Positions 42,337 through 51,542 of a DNA stretch of 64,000 nucleotides are shown here, piece after piece. Within the stretch, counting starts at the first letter, position 1. Every line of letters begins with the position of its first letter. The translations under genes were made by a program, and so were the position numbers. The DNA is from Acidobacteriota bacterium. GTDB lineage: Bacteria; Acidobacteriota; Terriglobia; Bryobacterales; Bryobacteraceae. The notes under the pieces are model-generated. The model was not told the DNA's origin. It was given only the letters and a program-made list of their open reading frames with translations, and did no database searches. The DNA lies in the NCBI GenBank assembly GCA_016185425.1, contig JACPNQ010000047.1:1-64000 (forward strand), in the 5' to 3' direction.

Positions 42337-44769
42337 ATGCGACTGCTGTCTTCCGACTTCCGCTATATCATGCGCGATCTGCTGCGGCGCCCGGGATTCA
42401 CGATCACGGCCGTGCTGTCGCTTGCGCTGGGCGTAGGCGCGACAAGCGCGGTGTTCAGCGTTATTTACGCGGTACTTATCAATCCGTTTCCCTATGCGGG
42501 CGCGGACCGGATGATGCAGCTCAGTTTGATGGTGAAGGCCGGGCAGTACCGCTATCCCGGCTTGAGCGGCCCGCAGATCGAGCAGATTCGACAGGCAAAG
42601 AGTGTCGAAAGCGCCGTGCCCGAAGATGGCTGGAATCTCACGACAACGGACGGCGACCTGCCGGAAGACGTGGCGGCGGGGTATATCTCCGCGAACGCGC
42701 CGAATCATTGGGGCATTCCGGCATTGAAGGGCCGTTGGCTGGTTCCCTCCGATGGCCCGCCGGGACAGGAGCCGGAACGAGTGGTGGTGCTGGGGTATCG
42801 ATTCTGGCAACGTTACTATAACGGCGACGAAGGCGTTGTGGGCCGCACGATCCAGCTTGTGCGGAAGAACTACCAGATCGTGGGCGTGATGCCGCCGCGG
42901 TTCCGGTGGCGCGAGTCGGACATTTACGTGCCGCTGAAGATGACGATCGATCCGAACGTCTATTACGGAATGACGCTGAAGCTTCGTCCCGGCGTGACGG
43001 CCGCGCAGGCGAACGCCGAACTGCAACCGATACTGGAGCAGTTCGCCAAGCAGGCGCCGGACCGCTATCCGGACAGCTTCCGGGTGACGCTGCGAAGCAT
43101 CACGGAGTTGTACGCAAAGCCGCTGGGGCCGAAACTGTACCTGCTTTTCGGCGCTGTGGCGTCGCTGTTGCTGGTGGGGTGCGCAAACGTCTCCATCCTG
43201 CTGCTGGCGCGGGGTACGCAGCGGCAGCATGAGCTTGCGGTCCGCAGCGCGCTGGGGGCCGGGCGCGGCCGGATTATCCGGCAACTATTGACGGAGTCGC
43301 TGGTGATTGCGACGGCGGGCGCGGCGCTGGGCGTGCTGATTGCGTGGAAGAGCCTTGCGCTCCTGATCGCGTGGATTCCGGCAAATTCCTACCCGGCGGA
43401 ATCGGTGATCGAGATGAATCTGCCGGTACTGCTGTTCAGTGTTGTTCTGGCTGCCGCGACAGCCATTGTGTTCGGTATTTCGCCGGCGCTGCAGCTTTCG
43501 CGGCCGGACGTGGGACGCGTGATGCAGTCGAGCACGCGGCGGATCATGGGAAGCGCGCACGGCAAGCGCACGCATCGCGTGCTGGTCGCGGCGCAGGTGG
43601 CGTTGACGCTGCTGATGCTGACGGCGGCGGGCGCCGCGGCCAAAGGGTTTTTGCGGTTGGTGAACGCCGATCTGGGTTATAACCCGCACTATACGATGTC
43701 GCTGCCGATACCGGTTCACGAGAATACCTATCCGGCGTGGAAAGAGCGATCGGAGTATTTCGAGCAGATTCGGGCAAGGGTGGCGGCGATGCCGCAGGTG
43801 GAGTTGGCGGGTATCTCGACGAACGCTACGCCGCCCGCCAACGGCGGAGACAGCCGCATTGAAATTGCGGACAGAAGCGATGTGGAGAAGCCGAACGTAC
43901 GCGTGAACTTCGTGAGCCCCGAGTATTTCCCTGTGTTGCGGATTCCGCTTGTGGATGGGCGGCTTTGGGATCGCGCCGAGACGATGCGCGGCGCGGCGCT
44001 GGCGATTATCAACGAGACCATGGCCAAGCAGTATTGGCCGAACGGGGATGCGATCGGGCGCCGTTTCCGGATTATCGGGATGAAGAATGAGCCCCCCTAC
44101 GCGCCGGCGGCTGCCGGTAGCGACGGATGGATACAGATCACCGGCATAGCCAGGGACGCTCGTAACGACGGCCTGCGGAATGCGATTAAGCCGGCTGTCT
44201 ATGTGCCCTTTTCGCTGCGCATGCGGATGTTCACGCAGATTCTGGTGCGCACGCGTGTGGCGCCGCTTTCCATGCTGCGGGAGATACGCGCGGAGATCGT
44301 GCAGATCGACCGGGAACAGCAGGTGATGCGCGTGCGGGACCTGGACGAGTGGATCCAGAACCTTCCCGAGTACTCGCAGCAGCGGCTGGTGGCTATGCTG
44401 TTCGCGCTGTTTTCGATTCTGGCGCTCCTTCTGTCGGCCGCCGGTCTGTACAGCGTGGTTTCGTACGGAGTGGCGACGCGGACGAACGAATTCGGGATAC
44501 GGATGGCATTGGGCGCAAAGGCGCGCGACGTTGTCCGAATCGTGCTGGCGTCCACGATTGTGAATGTGGGAGCAGGGTTGGCGACGGGCGTCGTTTTGAG
44601 CGTACTGTTCGACAAGTTTGCGGCGGAGTGGGTGACGGAGAGCTCGCGGGATCCGATGATTCTTGGCGGGGTTACTGCTTTGCTGCTTGGCGTGGCGGGG
44701 TTGGCGTGCGTGATTCCGGCGCGCCGCGCCGCGGCGGTGGACCCGATGGAGGCGTTGCGATACGAATAA
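42337..44769 (+). CDS. ABC transporter permease of the ADOP type, short form
   Basis: The 810-residue product starts with DFRYIMRDLLRRPGFTI followed by the membrane stretch ITAVLSLALGVGATSAVFSV and has two FtsX-like permease units (second membrane block near residue 690) ending VDPMEALRYE. The PadR-linked prefix domain of the longer paralog at 37-40 kb is absent and no padR gene is adjacent. No ATPase is next to it. Together the two permeases show a family expansion typical of the phylum. Confidence 0.92.
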   Translation: MRLLSSDFRYIMRDLLRRPGFTITAVLSLALGVGATSAVFSVIYAVLINPFPYAGADRMMQLSLMVKAGQYRYPGLSGPQIEQIRQAKSVESAVPEDGWNLTTTDGDLPEDVAAGYISANAPNHWGIPALKGRWLVPSDGPPGQEPERVVVLGYRFWQRYYNGDEGVVGRTIQLVRKNYQIVGVMPPRFRWRESDIYVPLKMTIDPNVYYGMTLKLRPGVTAAQANAELQPILEQFAKQAPDRYPDSFRVTLRSITELYAKPLGPKLYLLFGAVASLLLVGCANVSILLLARGTQRQHELAVRSALGAGRGRIIRQLLTESLVIATAGAALGVLIAWKSLALLIAWIPANSYPAESVIEMNLPVLLFSVVLAAATAIVFGISPALQLSRPDVGRVMQSSTRRIMGSAHGKRTHRVLVAAQVALTLLMLTAAGAAAKGFLRLVNADLGYNPHYTMSLPIPVHENTYPAWKERSEYFEQIRARVAAMPQVELAGISTNATPPANGGDSRIEIADRSDVEKPNVRVNFVSPEYFPVLRIPLVDGRLWDRAETMRGAALAIINETMAKQYWPNGDAIGRRFRIIGMKNEPPYAPAAAGSDGWIQITGIARDARNDGLRNAIKPAVYVPFSLRMRMFTQILVRTRVAPLSMLREIRAEIVQIDREQQVMRVRDLDEWIQNLPEYSQQRLVAMLFALFSILALLLSAAGLYSVVSYGVATRTNEFGIRMALGAKARDVVRIVLASTIVNVGAGLATGVVLSVLFDKFAAEWVTESSRDPMILGGVTALLLGVAGLACVIPARRAAAVDPMEALRYE

Positions 44770-44870
44770 CTGAGAGATTTTGTCGCGGTATGTAGAGAAT
44801 GTCCGTTGGGCTCCGACTCTCCCATGAAACGGCACTAACCGGGTGCCAGAATTGAAAGGAGCACGACGTT

Positions 44871-45266
44871 ATGAAATACATGCTGCTGATGACCGGCACG
44901 AAGGCCGATTTCGAGTGGTACGCGAAGTGGCCCAAGGAAGATTTGCAGGCGAATATGGCATTCATGCGCGCGTTTAGCAAGGAGCTGAAAGAGTCCGGCG
45001 CGTATGTCGCGACGCAGGGATTGGCTTTTCCGCACGAGGCAAAGATCGTTCGCGCGGGGGCCGATGGGACGCCGATTACCGATGGTGTGTTTCCCGAGTC
45101 GAAGGAGTTTTTAGCCGGATATTGGATTATCGATGTGGAGAACGCGGAGGAGGCATACCGGATTGCCGCGCGGCTTTCGGCTGCGCCTGGCTCCGGGGGT
45201 AAACGGGGCGACATGCCGGTCGAGGTGCGGCAGATCATGAGCGGTCCGCCGCCTGAACTCCAGTGA
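44871..45266 (+). CDS. YCII-related (DGPF) domain protein
   Basis: The 131-residue product has the YCII/DGPF pattern: MKYMLLMTG, FMRAFSKELKESGAYVATQGL, KEFLAGYWIIDVENAEEAYRIA and a C-terminal VEVRQIM. In other bacteria such proteins are encoded beside ECF42-type sigma factors. An AAAGGAG site lies just before the ATG. Its stop overlaps the sigma-factor start by 4 bp. The biochemical role is unknown. Confidence 0.9.
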   Translation: MKYMLLMTGTKADFEWYAKWPKEDLQANMAFMRAFSKELKESGAYVATQGLAFPHEAKIVRAGADGTPITDGVFPESKEFLAGYWIIDVENAEEAYRIAARLSAAPGSGGKRGDMPVEVRQIMSGPPPELQ

Positions 45267-46456
45267 AGGACACTTCGATTGAGCAGGTTCTGCGGGAGTT
45301 GACGCCGCAGGTGCTTGGAAGCGTTGTCCGGCGGTATCGGGATTTTGCGGCGGCCGAGGACGCCGTGCAAGAGGCGCTGCTGGCCGCCGCAACGCAGTGG
45401 CCGTGCGAGGGATGGCCGGAGAATCCGCGGGCGTGGCTGACACAGGTGGCGTTTCGCCGGATGGCGGATCACATTCGCAGCGAATCGGCGCGCAGGAAGA
45501 GGGAGAGTGAGGCGGCCATTGACGCCACGCCGCAGGAAGACGACGCGCTGACGCTCCTTTTTTTGTGTTGCCATCCGGCCTTAACCCCGTCGTCGGCGAT
45601 TGCGCTGACGTTGCGGGCGGTGGGCGGATTGACGACGGCTGAGATTGCGCAGGCGTTTCTTGTGCCGGAAGCGACGATGGCGCAACGGATCAGCCGCGCG
45701 AAGCAGAGCATCAAGGACTCGGGCATTCCCTTTCAGATGCCGGATGGTGAGAAGCGAGAACAGCGGCTGCGGTCGGTTCTGCATGTTTTGTACCTGATGT
45801 TCAACGAGGGCTACACCAGCAGCGGCGGGGCTGCCCTGTACCGGAACGATTTATCGCGCGAGGCGATACGGTTGGCGCGGATGGTTCACGCACTGCAGCC
45901 CAAGCACACCGAGGCAGCGGGATTGCTGGCGCTGATGCTCCTGACCGATGCGCGACAGACGGCGCGAACGGGTGCGGAGGGCGAGTTGATTCCGTTGGGG
46001 GAGCAGGATCGGTCGTCGTGGGATAAGGAGAAGATTGCCGAGGGAGTGGCGCTGATTTCGGCGGCGCTGCCGAAGGGCGCGGTGGGACCGTACCAGTTGC
46101 AGGCGGCGATTGCGGCGGTTCACGATGAAGCGGCGCGGGCGGAGGAGACGGATTGGCCGCAGATACTGGCGCTCTACGAATTGTTGAAACGGATGTCGGG
46201 GAACCCGATGGTGGCGCTGAACCATGCGGTGGCGGCGGCGATGGTGCACGGGGCCGGACGCGGATTGGAGTTGTTGGGGGCGTTGCAGAGTGATGCGCGC
46301 ATGAAAAATCACTACCGGCTGGACGCCGTGCGGGGGCACTTGCTGGAGCTTGCGGGGGAAACGGAAGAGGCCGTACGCTGCTATCGCGCGGCGGCGGGCA
46401 AGACGGGCAGTTTGCCGGAGCGCGAGTATCTGTTGATGAAGGCGGCGCGGCTATGA
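45263..46456 (+). CDS. ECF sigma factor of the ECF42 type with C-terminal TPR-like extension
   Basis: The 397-residue product has sigma region 2 (RRYRDFAAAEDAVQEALLAA, with WPCEGWPENPRAWL) and region 4 (TLRAVGGLTTAEIAQAF, ATMAQRISRAK). It continues with a long helical extension (from about residue 170) typical of ECF42/SigJ-like sigma factors. The pairing with a YCII/DGPF gene is established for this group; no anti-sigma factor is present, so control is likely through the extension. The start is GTG overlapping the upstream stop. Confidence 0.92.
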   Translation: MKDTSIEQVLRELTPQVLGSVVRRYRDFAAAEDAVQEALLAAATQWPCEGWPENPRAWLTQVAFRRMADHIRSESARRKRESEAAIDATPQEDDALTLLFLCCHPALTPSSAIALTLRAVGGLTTAEIAQAFLVPEATMAQRISRAKQSIKDSGIPFQMPDGEKREQRLRSVLHVLYLMFNEGYTSSGGAALYRNDLSREAIRLARMVHALQPKHTEAAGLLALMLLTDARQTARTGAEGELIPLGEQDRSSWDKEKIAEGVALISAALPKGAVGPYQLQAAIAAVHDEAARAEETDWPQILALYELLKRMSGNPMVALNHAVAAAMVHGAGRGLELLGALQSDARMKNHYRLDAVRGHLLELAGETEEAVRCYRAAAGKTGSLPEREYLLMKAARL

Positions 46457-47313
46457 GCGGACTGCCCGTTCTTGCCGTTGATTCGAAGGAGTTGTGCGCG
46501 GCGGCCCGGGAGTTTAGCTGTTTTCATTTGCGGCATCCGCTGTTTCCGGAGGCTCGTTGCATGGAGGCTGTGGAGTTGGCGCGGTCGTTTTTCGCGTTGG
46601 CGGATGTCGAAAAGCGGGCGTTGGCGATTGAAGGGTCGGCACATTTTCGCGGATACAGCGTAATGCGCAATCAGCGGGACTGGCGGGAGCAGATTCACTT
46701 TGGCCGGGAGGAAGTGGCGGTCGTTTCCGCGCGGAACTACGACGGATTGCGCGGACCGAATCTTTGGCCGGAGGATGTGCGGTGGAAGAGCGAAGTGATC
46801 CGGCTGATTCGGGATTTGGAAATCGTTGGGAGGGAGGTATTGCGGCGATTTGGCGAGTGGATGGTGGAGGAGGAACGCTCCTACCTGTTGCTGAAGATGA
46901 TTCACTATCATGAGTCGCCCGGCGGTATAGCGCGGCCGGGCGTGGCGGCGCATGTGGACTTCAGTTGGATCACACTGCTTGTGCGGGATCACGCGGGGGG
47001 ATTGGAGATCTGCACGCCCGCGGGGGAATGGCTGGCGGCGCCGGCGGTTTCCGGGACACTGTTGGTGAACTTGGGCGAGGTACTGCAGTTTGCGACCGGC
47101 GGGTATTATCAGGCGACGCCACACCGCGTGACGACAGGAGACCGCAGCCGCATTTCGCTGCCATTCTTTTTGAATCCTTCCCTGGATTCGGTGATTTCCC
47201 CGCGCGCGGGCGAGGCGCATGTACACCGGGTACTGCGCGCGGAGCCCCTGCATTTCGGCGAGGCCGAATGGAAGCGGAAGGGGCTGGGCTTCTGGTGCGC
47301 CGAGTGCTGTTAA
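46453..47313 (+). CDS. 2-oxoglutarate/Fe(II)-dependent oxygenase, isopenicillin N synthase-like
   Basis: The 286-residue product has the iron triad H-x-D in AAHVDFSWITLL and the distal His in QATPHRV, plus the 2-oxoglutarate arginine in RSRISLPFF, all intact. Family members hydroxylate or cyclise small molecules. The ATG overlaps the sigma factor stop (ATGA), making a three-gene unit with the YCII and sigma genes; the oxygenase may be a target or a part of the stress response. Its end overlaps the convergent gene by 4 bp. Confidence 0.88.
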   Translation: MSGLPVLAVDSKELCAAAREFSCFHLRHPLFPEARCMEAVELARSFFALADVEKRALAIEGSAHFRGYSVMRNQRDWREQIHFGREEVAVVSARNYDGLRGPNLWPEDVRWKSEVIRLIRDLEIVGREVLRRFGEWMVEEERSYLLLKMIHYHESPGGIARPGVAAHVDFSWITLLVRDHAGGLEICTPAGEWLAAPAVSGTLLVNLGEVLQFATGGYYQATPHRVTTGDRSRISLPFFLNPSLDSVISPRAGEAHVHRVLRAEPLHFGEAEWKRKGLGFWCAECC

Positions 47314-48065
47314 TCGATGTTGCAGTGTGGTCCGAAGATGGCTTTTCCGCGGTAGGTGAAGCGCTCGCGGGTTTCGTGTTCCTGCCAGGTGAGCGCGGCC
47401 TTCAGCGCGGTGCGAACAATCTCGCCGCGCGAGGCGTGCGGGTCGATGTGCCACTTGCGGCCGGTATAGTCTTGGATGCGCTGCGTTAGTGCGTCGGGGA
47501 TAGCTGCGGAGATGTGGAGAAGGAATCCGGAGTCGATCTGCTCGGCGCGGAAGTTGCATTCGCCGCACCGGACTTCGGCGAGGATGCCGCGGATCGCATC
47601 GAGGTCCATCGGGACGCGTTGTGCCTTTGCTTTCGTAATCGCGTATTCGACAGCCGCTTCGACAGTGGCGAAGACGGGCACGCGGTGGGCGTTGGCCATG
47701 GTGCGGAGAAAGATGCGGCCGCGGTTGAGGTCGTTGCGTTCGGTATCGGTTATTCGTTGGCCGTAGATGCTCGAGTTTTCGGGGAGATCGGTGATGACGA
47801 GGGCGAGTTGGCGGCCGATGCCGAGGTAGTACGCGACTTCGGCGACGGTGGCTACACCACGCGTTTCGGCACTGATGACGAAGAGGAGGACGTCAGCCTC
47901 ATCCTTGGCGAGCATTTCGGCGGCTTCGCATTCCTCGGTCCATTCCCCGAGGCCAAGTTGGGGATCGAAGTAGGTGACCCCTGCCGCTGCCAGCGCGGGA
48001 ATTGCGATGTCGCGGCGCCATGTGGTTTCCCCGGCGGCTCCACCGAGGAAGACTTGCTTATACAT
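47310..48065 (-). CDS. Nucleoside 2-deoxyribosyltransferase-like protein with extra C-terminal domain
   Basis: The 251-residue product begins KQVFLGGAAGETTWRRDI, has FDPQLG, LLFVISAETRG and ATVAEVAYYLG with the glutamate expected in the active site of deoxyribosyltransferases, so residues 1-145 look like that fold. Residues 160-251 contain CGEC and a His/Cys-bearing end (KAIFGPHCNID) and are not recognised. The fold is also used in base-removal and NAD-cleaving enzymes, so the reaction is open. It is divergent from the TonB receptor gene. Confidence 0.75.
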   Translation of the reverse strand: MYKQVFLGGAAGETTWRRDIAIPALAAAGVTYFDPQLGLGEWTEECEAAEMLAKDEADVLLFVISAETRGVATVAEVAYYLGIGRQLALVITDLPENSSIYGQRITDTERNDLNRGRIFLRTMANAHRVPVFATVEAAVEYAITKAKAQRVPMDLDAIRGILAEVRCGECNFRAEQIDSGFLLHISAAIPDALTQRIQDYTGRKWHIDPHASRGEIVRTALKAALTWQEHETRERFTYRGKAIFGPHCNID

Positions 48066-48104
48066 GCCCTGTCGTCCTTCAGCTTAACGTGATATATCTG
48101 CACG

Positions 48105-51100
48105 ATGTTTTTGCGCCTTCTGCTCTTCACAGCCGCCGCGGGCGTGCTGCTCTCCCAGACTGCTTCATTGACCGGGCGCGTGACGGACGCGAGCGGCGCA
48201 GTGGTTCCCGGCGCGGGCGTGGTTGTCCGCGCGGAGGGGACGGGTGTCACGACCACCGTGTCGACCAACCAGGACGGCTACTATTCCGCGCCGTCGCTGC
48301 CGCCGGGACGCTACGGCGTGACGATCGAGAAGGATGGCTTCGTGCCGACGCGGCAGACGGGACTGGAACTGGCGGTGCAGCAGGTGGCGCGGCTGGATGT
48401 TGTATTGAAGGTGGGCGCAGTTTCGGAGCGGATCGAGGTGTCGGCGCAGGCGCTGGTGCTGGAGAGCGAAAGCACAACGCTGGGGCAGGTGATCAATAAC
48501 AAGCAGGTAACAGAGCTGCCGCTGTTGGGCCGCAATACGTATGCGCTCGCTATGCTGGTTCCCGGCGTGCGTCCATCGGCGGGAGTGAATGGACTGGTGA
48601 TCGACCAGATCTCGACGGTGTCTTATTCGATCAATGGACAGAGGGCGACATCCAACGAATTCCTGCTCGACGGCGCGCCAAATTCCGCTGCCGCGCAGAA
48701 CCAACCCGTGATCAACGCCAATCCGGACATGGTGCAGGAGTTTAAGGTGGAGACAAACAACTTCTCTGCCGAGTATGGACGCGCCGCTGGCGGTGTGTTC
48801 AACGTTGTCACAAAATCCGGGACGAACGATATTCATTTTGGCGCGTATGAGTTCTTCCGGAACGACAAGCTGAACGCGAACGATTTCTTCGCGAATCGCA
48901 GCGGAACCGCGCGAGCGCCGTTCAAGTTCAATCAGTTTGGAGGGACGTTGGGCGGACCGGTTGTAATCCCGAAACTCTATAACGGAAAGAACAGGACGTT
49001 TTTCTTCGTGAATACGGAGATTGTGCGGTTTATCCAGGGCATTACATTCACGTCCGCGCTGCCGGACCCGAAGATGTTGACGGGCGATTTCAGCCAGGCG
49101 CGGCTTGCCAACGGCAATGCGGTGACGATCTACGATCCGGCGACGACGCGAGCAAATCCGGCGGGTTCCGGATTCATTCGTTCGCCATTCACGGGGAACA
49201 TCATTCCGGCAAACCGGATCGATCCGGTGGCGCGAAATGTGTCGAAGTATTTTCCAGTGCCGAATGTGGCGGGGGTGACGGCGCTCGGAGCGATCAACTA
49301 CACGCGCACGGCCGGGAACGTAGTGCCGAAGGACAGCTACAGCGTACGGATGGACCACAACTTTAGCGAACGGAATCGCATTTTCGGACGCTACTCGTAC
49401 GACAACACGCCGTTCAACCGCGCGCCCGCCTACGGCGACGAGAACCGGAACATTGCGCCAACAGCGGGCCCGCAGATATTCAAACGCTGGAACGCGGTCC
49501 TGGAAGACACGGCCGTGCTCTCCCCGTCGGCGGTGGCTACGATGCGTTATTCGGTGACGCGCCTGATCAATTTCCGGCGGCCTTATTCGGACGGATTCGA
49601 CATTACGTCGCTGGGCCTGCCAGCCTATATGCGCGAAGGAATGGTGGATCCGCTATCCTTCCCGGCGATCACGATTACGGGATATAGCGTTACCGGGTCG
49701 GTGCCGAACATTGTTGTCGGCGGGCTGATCGGCGCGACCGATCTGATCGCATTCGGGAACACGCAGCAGGCGGCCCAGGGAAACATCACCAAAAACCTGA
49801 CGAAGCATACGCTGAAATTTGGTGGGGAGATGCGCGCGATCCAGTTCAACAGTCAACAGGTGGGCGATTCCGCGACAAACTTCAGCTTTGCCCCGACATG
49901 GACGCAGGGGCCGAACGCGACGGCCGCGAGCGCGACGGCGGGATTGGGACTGGCCAGCTTCCTGCTGGGCATTCCGGGCGGGGGCGTGGCCCCAGCGCCG
50001 GCATTGGCACAGACCACAAAATACTATGGCCTGTTTGTGCAGGACACATGGAAGGTTACGCCGAAGCTGACGGTGAACCTGGGGCTGCGCTACGACTACG
50101 AGACGCCGCGTACGGACCGGTTCAACCAGCTTTCCAATTTCGATTTCAACGCCGCGTCTCCACTCGAGATTCCCGGGCTGCCGCTGCGCGGCGGGTTGAC
50201 TTTTCCCGGTGTGGGAGGGCTGTCGCGCTACAACGCGAACCCGGACCGCAACAACGTCGCGCCGCGCGTAGGCGTGGCTTACAAGGTGACGCCAAAGACG
50301 GTGATACGAACGGGCGCGGGGTTGTTTTATGCCGGACTGACCGGCCTGGGCGGCGGCACCGCCGCGTTCGGCATCAGCGGATATGCAACGACGACATCCA
50401 TCGTAACGAGCCAGGACGGAGCGAATCCGATCGTGACCTGGAGCAATCCATACCCAACGGGATTCAACAAACCGACCGGTTCCAGTGCCGGGCTCGCGAC
50501 TCTGTTGGGACAGAATGTACAGTTCTTCGATCGCGGAAACTACACGCCGTACAGCGCGCAATGGAACTTCAATGTGCAGCGGGAGCTCCCGAAGAATATG
50601 CTGTTCGAAGCCGGGTACTTGGGCAGCCGCGGCGTTGGATTGTTTGAGAACCGGCAGTGGAATCAGTTACCACCTGAATTGTTGGCGCAGGGTGACGCCC
50701 TGCGGACGCAGGTGGCGAATCCGTTCTTCGGGCAGATCGCGGTCGGCACGCTGGCGGCGCGGAACATTGCGCGAGCACAATTGCTGCGGCCGTATCCGCA
50801 GTTCGATGGTTTAGCCTCACAGAACGCGTCGTGGGCAACGTCGTCGTACCATGCGCTCGAGACGAAAGTGGAGAAGCGCTATGCGAGCGGGTTGAGCATC
50901 TTGGTGAGCTATACGTTTTCCAAAATCATGGATTACGGCAACGGACCGTTCGCGGGCGAGACGGTCGGCGGCGGGGCCATCCAGAACTGGTACAACCTCG
51001 CCGCGGAATGGAGTCCGTCAACCCTCGACCAGACACACCGATTCATCTTGAACGCGGTATACGAGCTGCCGTTCCTGAAGAAGAACAAAATCCTGGGTGG

Positions 51101-51542
51101 CTGGCAGGTTGCCTCGATCTGGAGTGGGTTCAGCGGCGGGCCGCTCGGAATTACGTCGGCGACGAATAACACCTTTTCGCAGGGCGGCGGCCAGCGGCCG
51201 AACTGGACGGGCGTGAATGCCACGGTGCCGAATCCGCGGCCGGAATTGTGGTTTGACGCGTCACAGTTCTCAATCCCGGCGCAGTATCGGTTCGGAAACG
51301 CGCCGCGAACCTACAATGGACTGCGTAGCGACGGAACCGCGCAGGTCGACGTCACGTTGAGCAAGAACTTCCGTATCCGCGAACTGTTCCAGATCCAGTT
51401 CCGGGCGGAGACGTTCAACCTGACGAACACGGCTCGGTTCGCTCCGCCGAATCAGTCCTTCGGAAATCCGCAGTTCGGCCAGGTGAATGCCCAGGGTAAT
51501 CAGCCGCGTATTGTACAGTTCTCGCTGAAGCTCAATCGCTAG
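48105..51542 (+). CDS. TonB-dependent receptor-like outer-membrane protein (Oar-like)
   Basis: The 1145-residue product has a signal peptide (MFLRLLLFTAAAGVLLSQ), a carboxypeptidase-regulatory-like domain (ASLTGRVTDASGAVVPGA, residues 20-100), a plug-like region (LPLLGRNTYALAMLVPGV, then QRATSNEFLLDGA) and a long beta-barrel ending in FSLKLNR. This architecture is greatly expanded in Acidobacteriota. The substrate is unknown; no TonB-box is clear. It ends 4 bp overlapping the convergent sulfatase gene, with which it may share a substrate. Confidence 0.92.
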   Translation: MFLRLLLFTAAAGVLLSQTASLTGRVTDASGAVVPGAGVVVRAEGTGVTTTVSTNQDGYYSAPSLPPGRYGVTIEKDGFVPTRQTGLELAVQQVARLDVVLKVGAVSERIEVSAQALVLESESTTLGQVINNKQVTELPLLGRNTYALAMLVPGVRPSAGVNGLVIDQISTVSYSINGQRATSNEFLLDGAPNSAAAQNQPVINANPDMVQEFKVETNNFSAEYGRAAGGVFNVVTKSGTNDIHFGAYEFFRNDKLNANDFFANRSGTARAPFKFNQFGGTLGGPVVIPKLYNGKNRTFFFVNTEIVRFIQGITFTSALPDPKMLTGDFSQARLANGNAVTIYDPATTRANPAGSGFIRSPFTGNIIPANRIDPVARNVSKYFPVPNVAGVTALGAINYTRTAGNVVPKDSYSVRMDHNFSERNRIFGRYSYDNTPFNRAPAYGDENRNIAPTAGPQIFKRWNAVLEDTAVLSPSAVATMRYSVTRLINFRRPYSDGFDITSLGLPAYMREGMVDPLSFPAITITGYSVTGSVPNIVVGGLIGATDLIAFGNTQQAAQGNITKNLTKHTLKFGGEMRAIQFNSQQVGDSATNFSFAPTWTQGPNATAASATAGLGLASFLLGIPGGGVAPAPALAQTTKYYGLFVQDTWKVTPKLTVNLGLRYDYETPRTDRFNQLSNFDFNAASPLEIPGLPLRGGLTFPGVGGLSRYNANPDRNNVAPRVGVAYKVTPKTVIRTGAGLFYAGLTGLGGGTAAFGISGYATTTSIVTSQDGANPIVTWSNPYPTGFNKPTGSSAGLATLLGQNVQFFDRGNYTPYSAQWNFNVQRELPKNMLFEAGYLGSRGVGLFENRQWNQLPPELLAQGDALRTQVANPFFGQIAVGTLAARNIARAQLLRPYPQFDGLASQNASWATSSYHALETKVEKRYASGLSILVSYTFSKIMDYGNGPFAGETVGGGAIQNWYNLAAEWSPSTLDQTHRFILNAVYELPFLKKNKILGGWQVASIWSGFSGGPLGITSATNNTFSQGGGQRPNWTGVNATVPNPRPELWFDASQFSIPAQYRFGNAPRTYNGLRSDGTAQVDVTLSKNFRIRELFQIQFRAETFNLTNTARFAPPNQSFGNPQFGQVNAQGNQPRIVQFSLKLNR

